The notes beneath the pieces are model-generated. The model had not been told where the DNA came from, did no database searches, and saw only the letters and a list, made by a program, of their open reading frames with translations. From the NCBI GenBank assembly GCA_964431545.1, contig CAYSLC010000237.1, forward strand, positions 1 through 7,737: a stretch of DNA of 7,737 nucleotides, in the 5' to 3' direction. Shown here piece after piece: positions 7,218 through 7,737 of the stretch (the first letter of the stretch is position 1; each line of letters starts with the position of its first letter). The position numbers were made by a program, and so were the translations under genes. This stretch comes from CAYSLC01 sp964431545. Lineage in GTDB: Bacteria > Desulfobacterota > Desulfobacteria > Desulfobacterales > JAABSP01.

Positions 7218-7343
7218 ATCAGACTTTCATTTTATTTCGCATTGTCTCTCAATACACCGCAAGACGAGATCATCTTCTGTTCCGTATATGAGGTCAGGCC
7301 CACCGGATTGTTTCAAACCTATACCTTACTTGCATCCGTTTGC
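7218..7343. other. Convergent intergenic gap at a composition change
   Basis: These 126 bases separate the end of the STAND NTPase gene from the end of the minus-strand membrane protein gene. The sequence turns abruptly AT-richer (for example the T-rich stretch around 7224-7238). I see no convincing terminator hairpin for either gene, no tRNA and no clear direct repeat. Confidence 0.5.
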
Positions 7344-7736
7344 TCAAGGGACTGTAATAGTACGTGGCCCAGCCATTACCAAGGAAATGATTAGTGCTCC
7401 CGCAAAAGAAATCTTTGAAAATACGAGCTTCCCGATTCGGGCCACGAATAAAGGCCAATTTCTGAAGACCAGACTGATGATCAGTATGGCCGTGATGAAT
7501 ATCCATAAGCTTAGGATCTCGTCGACCGCGGGATCTCTTGTTCTACTGTCGGACATCCAATAAGCCAACAAGGAAACACTCGTAAAAAGCCACAGACCAA
7601 TCAGAAGCTTTCCATATTCTTTCACCAGGAATGGTATTGCGTAAGCCGCGATGAATAGGAAGGGAAGGACGATGATCGATATTCCGGGCATTATGTTGAA
7701 CAATGTCAAAAACCCGATCAGAAGAATGATCAATAC
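7344..7736 (-). CDS. Small multi-pass membrane protein of unknown function (5' end beyond window)
   Basis: The minus-strand frame is open from the right edge down to a TGA at 7346-7344 and gives about 130 visible residues. The first possible start in view is a TTG at 7733-7731. The frame continues past it to the window edge, so the real start may lie outside. The protein is strongly hydrophobic, with about four to five membrane segments: a first around residues 2-15, then 17-36 (IIVLPFLFIAAYAIPFLV), 43-58 (LIGLWLFTSVSLLAYWM), 73-90 (LSLWIFITAILIISLVF) and a short one near 112-122. A charged loop (SDSRTRDPAVDE) lies between the third and fourth. I do not recognise a family. It is convergent to the three-gene cluster and much poorer in GC, so it is probably unrelated to it and possibly acquired separately. 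The overlapping plus-strand frame at 7288-7563 looks less protein-like. Confidence 0.6.
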   Translation of the reverse strand, partial: VLIILLIGFLTLFNIMPGISIIVLPFLFIAAYAIPFLVKEYGKLLIGLWLFTSVSLLAYWMSDSRTRDPAVDEILSLWIFITAILIISLVFRNWPLFVARIGKLVFSKISFAGALIISLVMAGPRTITVP

Positions 7737-7737
7737 C

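Noticed and set aside
7218..7270. Terminator after the STAND gene
   Set aside because: A T-rich stretch is present but no adequate stem precedes it; the best pairing (GTCT/AGAC) is only four bases.
7288..7563. 91-codon plus-strand frame in the AT-rich region
   Set aside because: It overlaps the minus-strand frame, which has a coherent membrane-protein pattern. The plus-strand translation shows no motif and no ribosome binding site.

Overview
The window looks like a bacterial chromosome segment of high GC (roughly 65-70% by eye over positions 1-7217). Codons ending in G or C dominate, and long spurious antisense frames result. No marker gene fixes the taxon. A SpoVR protein beside a long PrkA relative in a GC-rich genome made me think of Desulfobacterota/deltaproteobacteria, but that is only a guess.

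Layout: three genes run in the same direction. (1) The 3' part of a SpoVR/YcgB-family gene, with its 5' end outside the window (3-1298). (2) A complete, long PrkA-type AAA+ protein/serine kinase relative of 781 aa (1388-3733). (3) A complete 1138-aa STAND/NACHT-like P-loop NTPase whose C-terminal half is an array of ten TPR-like units with an almost exact 48-residue period (3801-7217). The gaps are 89 and 67 nt. Each holds a strong GC-rich hairpin without a U-tract, and each ends in a Shine-Dalgarno sequence, so one polycistronic transcript is likely. After 7217 the base composition falls to roughly 45% GC. A convergent minus-strand gene for a small multi-pass membrane protein then runs off the right edge.

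How the genes may work together: SpoVR/YcgB and PrkA/YeaG, usually with a DUF444/YeaH protein, form a conserved bacterial module tied to sporulation in Bacillus and to stationary-phase or stress responses in enterics. Its biochemistry is poorly understood. The unusual element here is the signal-sensing type ATPase with TPR scaffold immediately downstream. It has no recognisable effector domain, which suggests it senses or scaffolds for the PrkA/SpoVR pair. This link is inferred from gene order only.

The most interesting points are the SpoVR-PrkA-STAND/TPR arrangement, the effector-less STAND protein with its regular 48-residue repeat, and a leader before the STAND gene in which a CCTCC stretch can pair with that gene's own Shine-Dalgarno.
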